NCBI GenBank assembly: GCA_021443825.1
Contig: JABUTE010000312.1
Location: forward strand, 1 to 7,444
Direction of reading: 5' to 3'
Length of the DNA stretch: 7,444 nucleotides
Origin: Bacillota bacterium
GTDB taxonomy: Bacteria; Bacillota; Clostridia; Peptostreptococcales; Anaerovoracaceae
Translations under genes and position numbers: made by a program
Notes under the pieces: model-generated
The model's input: the letters and a program-made list of their open reading frames with translations, nothing else
What the model was told of the DNA's origin: nothing
Databases searched by the model: none
Part shown: positions 6,960 through 7,444 of the stretch, one piece after another
Layout: the number at the start of each line of letters is the position of its first letter
Numbering within the stretch: the stretch's first letter is position 1

Positions 6960-7268
6960 ATGGGGCAGGAGCTTCGTCTGACCCGGCAGCAGCTGTACGA
7001 CCGGCTGGTGGATACGGTTGCAGCCATGGGGTATCCCCGCCATTTCGGCGAGCTGATCGCTTCGTCGCTGGGAACCGAAAAGACCATGGATCGGATGCTT
7101 TCTTATCTGCATGCGGCAAGGCCTTCGTCGATGGAAGAGATCGCCGACGAGATGCTGGCAATCAAAGAGCAGTTCGAGGGCTTTCGGCAGAAAAAGATCA
7201 ATGAATATCACAACAGCAAGATCAACCGGCTTCTCAACGAGGGGCTGGGGCAGGATGAGGAGGAATGA
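6960..7268 (+). CDS. small conserved-looking protein of unknown function
   Basis: 102 residues, charged and apparently all-helical, with no cysteine, signal peptide or membrane segment. I do not recognise a named domain. The N-terminal part (LTRQQLYDRLVDTVAAMGYP, 7-26) could be a small helical fold. The C-terminal half is rich in K, E and N (QKKINEYHNSKINRLLNEG, 76-94) and may be a coiled or extended helix, ending in an acidic tail (QDEEE). It resembles, from memory, short hypothetical proteins common in clostridial genomes. It begins 5 bases after the amidohydrolase stop and has no good ribosome site; GAGG at 6940-6943 is 16 bases from the ATG. Translation is therefore probably coupled to the upstream gene. 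A CTG at 6978, 7 bases after GGAG, is a less likely start. A strong terminator follows, which supports it as the operon's last gene. Confidence 0.72.
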   Translation: MGQELRLTRQQLYDRLVDTVAAMGYPRHFGELIASSLGTEKTMDRMLSYLHAARPSSMEEIADEMLAIKEQFEGFRQKKINEYHNSKINRLLNEGLGQDEEE

Positions 7269-7294
7269 GCATCCTGCGCAAACGACCGATATGC

Positions 7295-7331
7295 AAGACC
7301 GCCGGAATCAGTCCGATTCCGGCGGTCTTTT
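7295..7331 (+). terminator. rho-independent terminator after the amidohydrolase operon
   Basis: AAGACCGCCGGAATC (7295-7309) pairs perfectly with GATTCCGGCGGTCTT (7315-7329) over 15 bases, with a 5-base loop. The T run is short (TCTTTT, ending at 7331). The long GC-rich stem and its place 26 bases after the last stop make termination likely. The opposite strand shows no good T run. Confidence 0.88.
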
Positions 7332-7444
7332 CATGGGTACAGCTCCGGCACGGCGGGCCGTGCTATACCGGATGAGCTTACAAGAGGGCGTGGATCGGCA
7401 GGTGATGGCGGAGAAAAGGCTCTTTTTGGCTTTTCGGAGCCACA

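Noticed and set aside
7265..7375. A 36-codon ORF starting at ATG 7265, overlapping the preceding stop, with AGGAGG just upstream.
   Set aside because: The AGGAGG is only 1 base from the ATG, which is too close, and it also encodes the acidic tail of the upstream protein. The ORF runs straight through the terminator stem.
7413..7441. Overlapping small inverted repeats (GAAAAG/CTTTTC and GGCTC/GAGCC) near the window end.
   Set aside because: The stems are only 5-6 bases and mutually exclusive, with no T run following before the sequence ends. They are likely chance.
7333..7444. An open frame from ATG 7333 to the window end, and a TGCTATACC extended -10-like box at 7361-7369.
   Set aside because: There is no ribosome site before either possible ATG (7333 or 7372), no credible -35 box, and only 37 codons are visible with no recognisable similarity.

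Overview
The window looks like chromosomal DNA from an anaerobic Firmicute of the clostridial type, perhaps Lachnospiraceae or a relative. This rests on strong AGGAGG-type ribosome binding sites, an NfnAB electron-bifurcating transhydrogenase, moderately GC-rich genes, AT-rich sigma-A-like promoters and compact co-directional operons. The exact taxon is inferred, not shown. All supported genes lie on the + strand.

Layout. Bases 1-3123 hold the end of a chaperone operon. It contains a tetratricopeptide-repeat (TPR) protein whose start lies upstream of the window, followed with no gap by an HscC-type Hsp70. Bases 3124-3238 are a short intergenic region with a strong extended -10 promoter and a possible 5' UTR hairpin. 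Bases 3239-5516 hold nfnA and nfnB, followed by a rho-independent terminator at 5551-5586. A new extended -10 promoter near 5624 then drives a metal-dependent amidohydrolase (5668-6954) and a small conserved-looking protein of unknown function (6960-7268). A perfect 15-bp terminator stem lies at 7295-7331. Bases 7332-7444 hold nothing I can assign.

How the parts work together. The TPR protein and HscC are probably one chaperone module, the TPR protein acting as co-chaperone or client adaptor. NfnA and NfnB form one enzyme that couples NADH, NADPH and ferredoxin pools. Its codon choice differs clearly from both flanking operons and suggests high expression. The amidohydrolase and the 102-residue protein form a separate short operon with no evident link to the other two.

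I do not see a clearly novel multi-gene system. The points most worth a second look are the cysteine motif in the TPR protein, the TPR-HscC pairing, the leader of nfnAB and the uncharacterised 102-residue protein.
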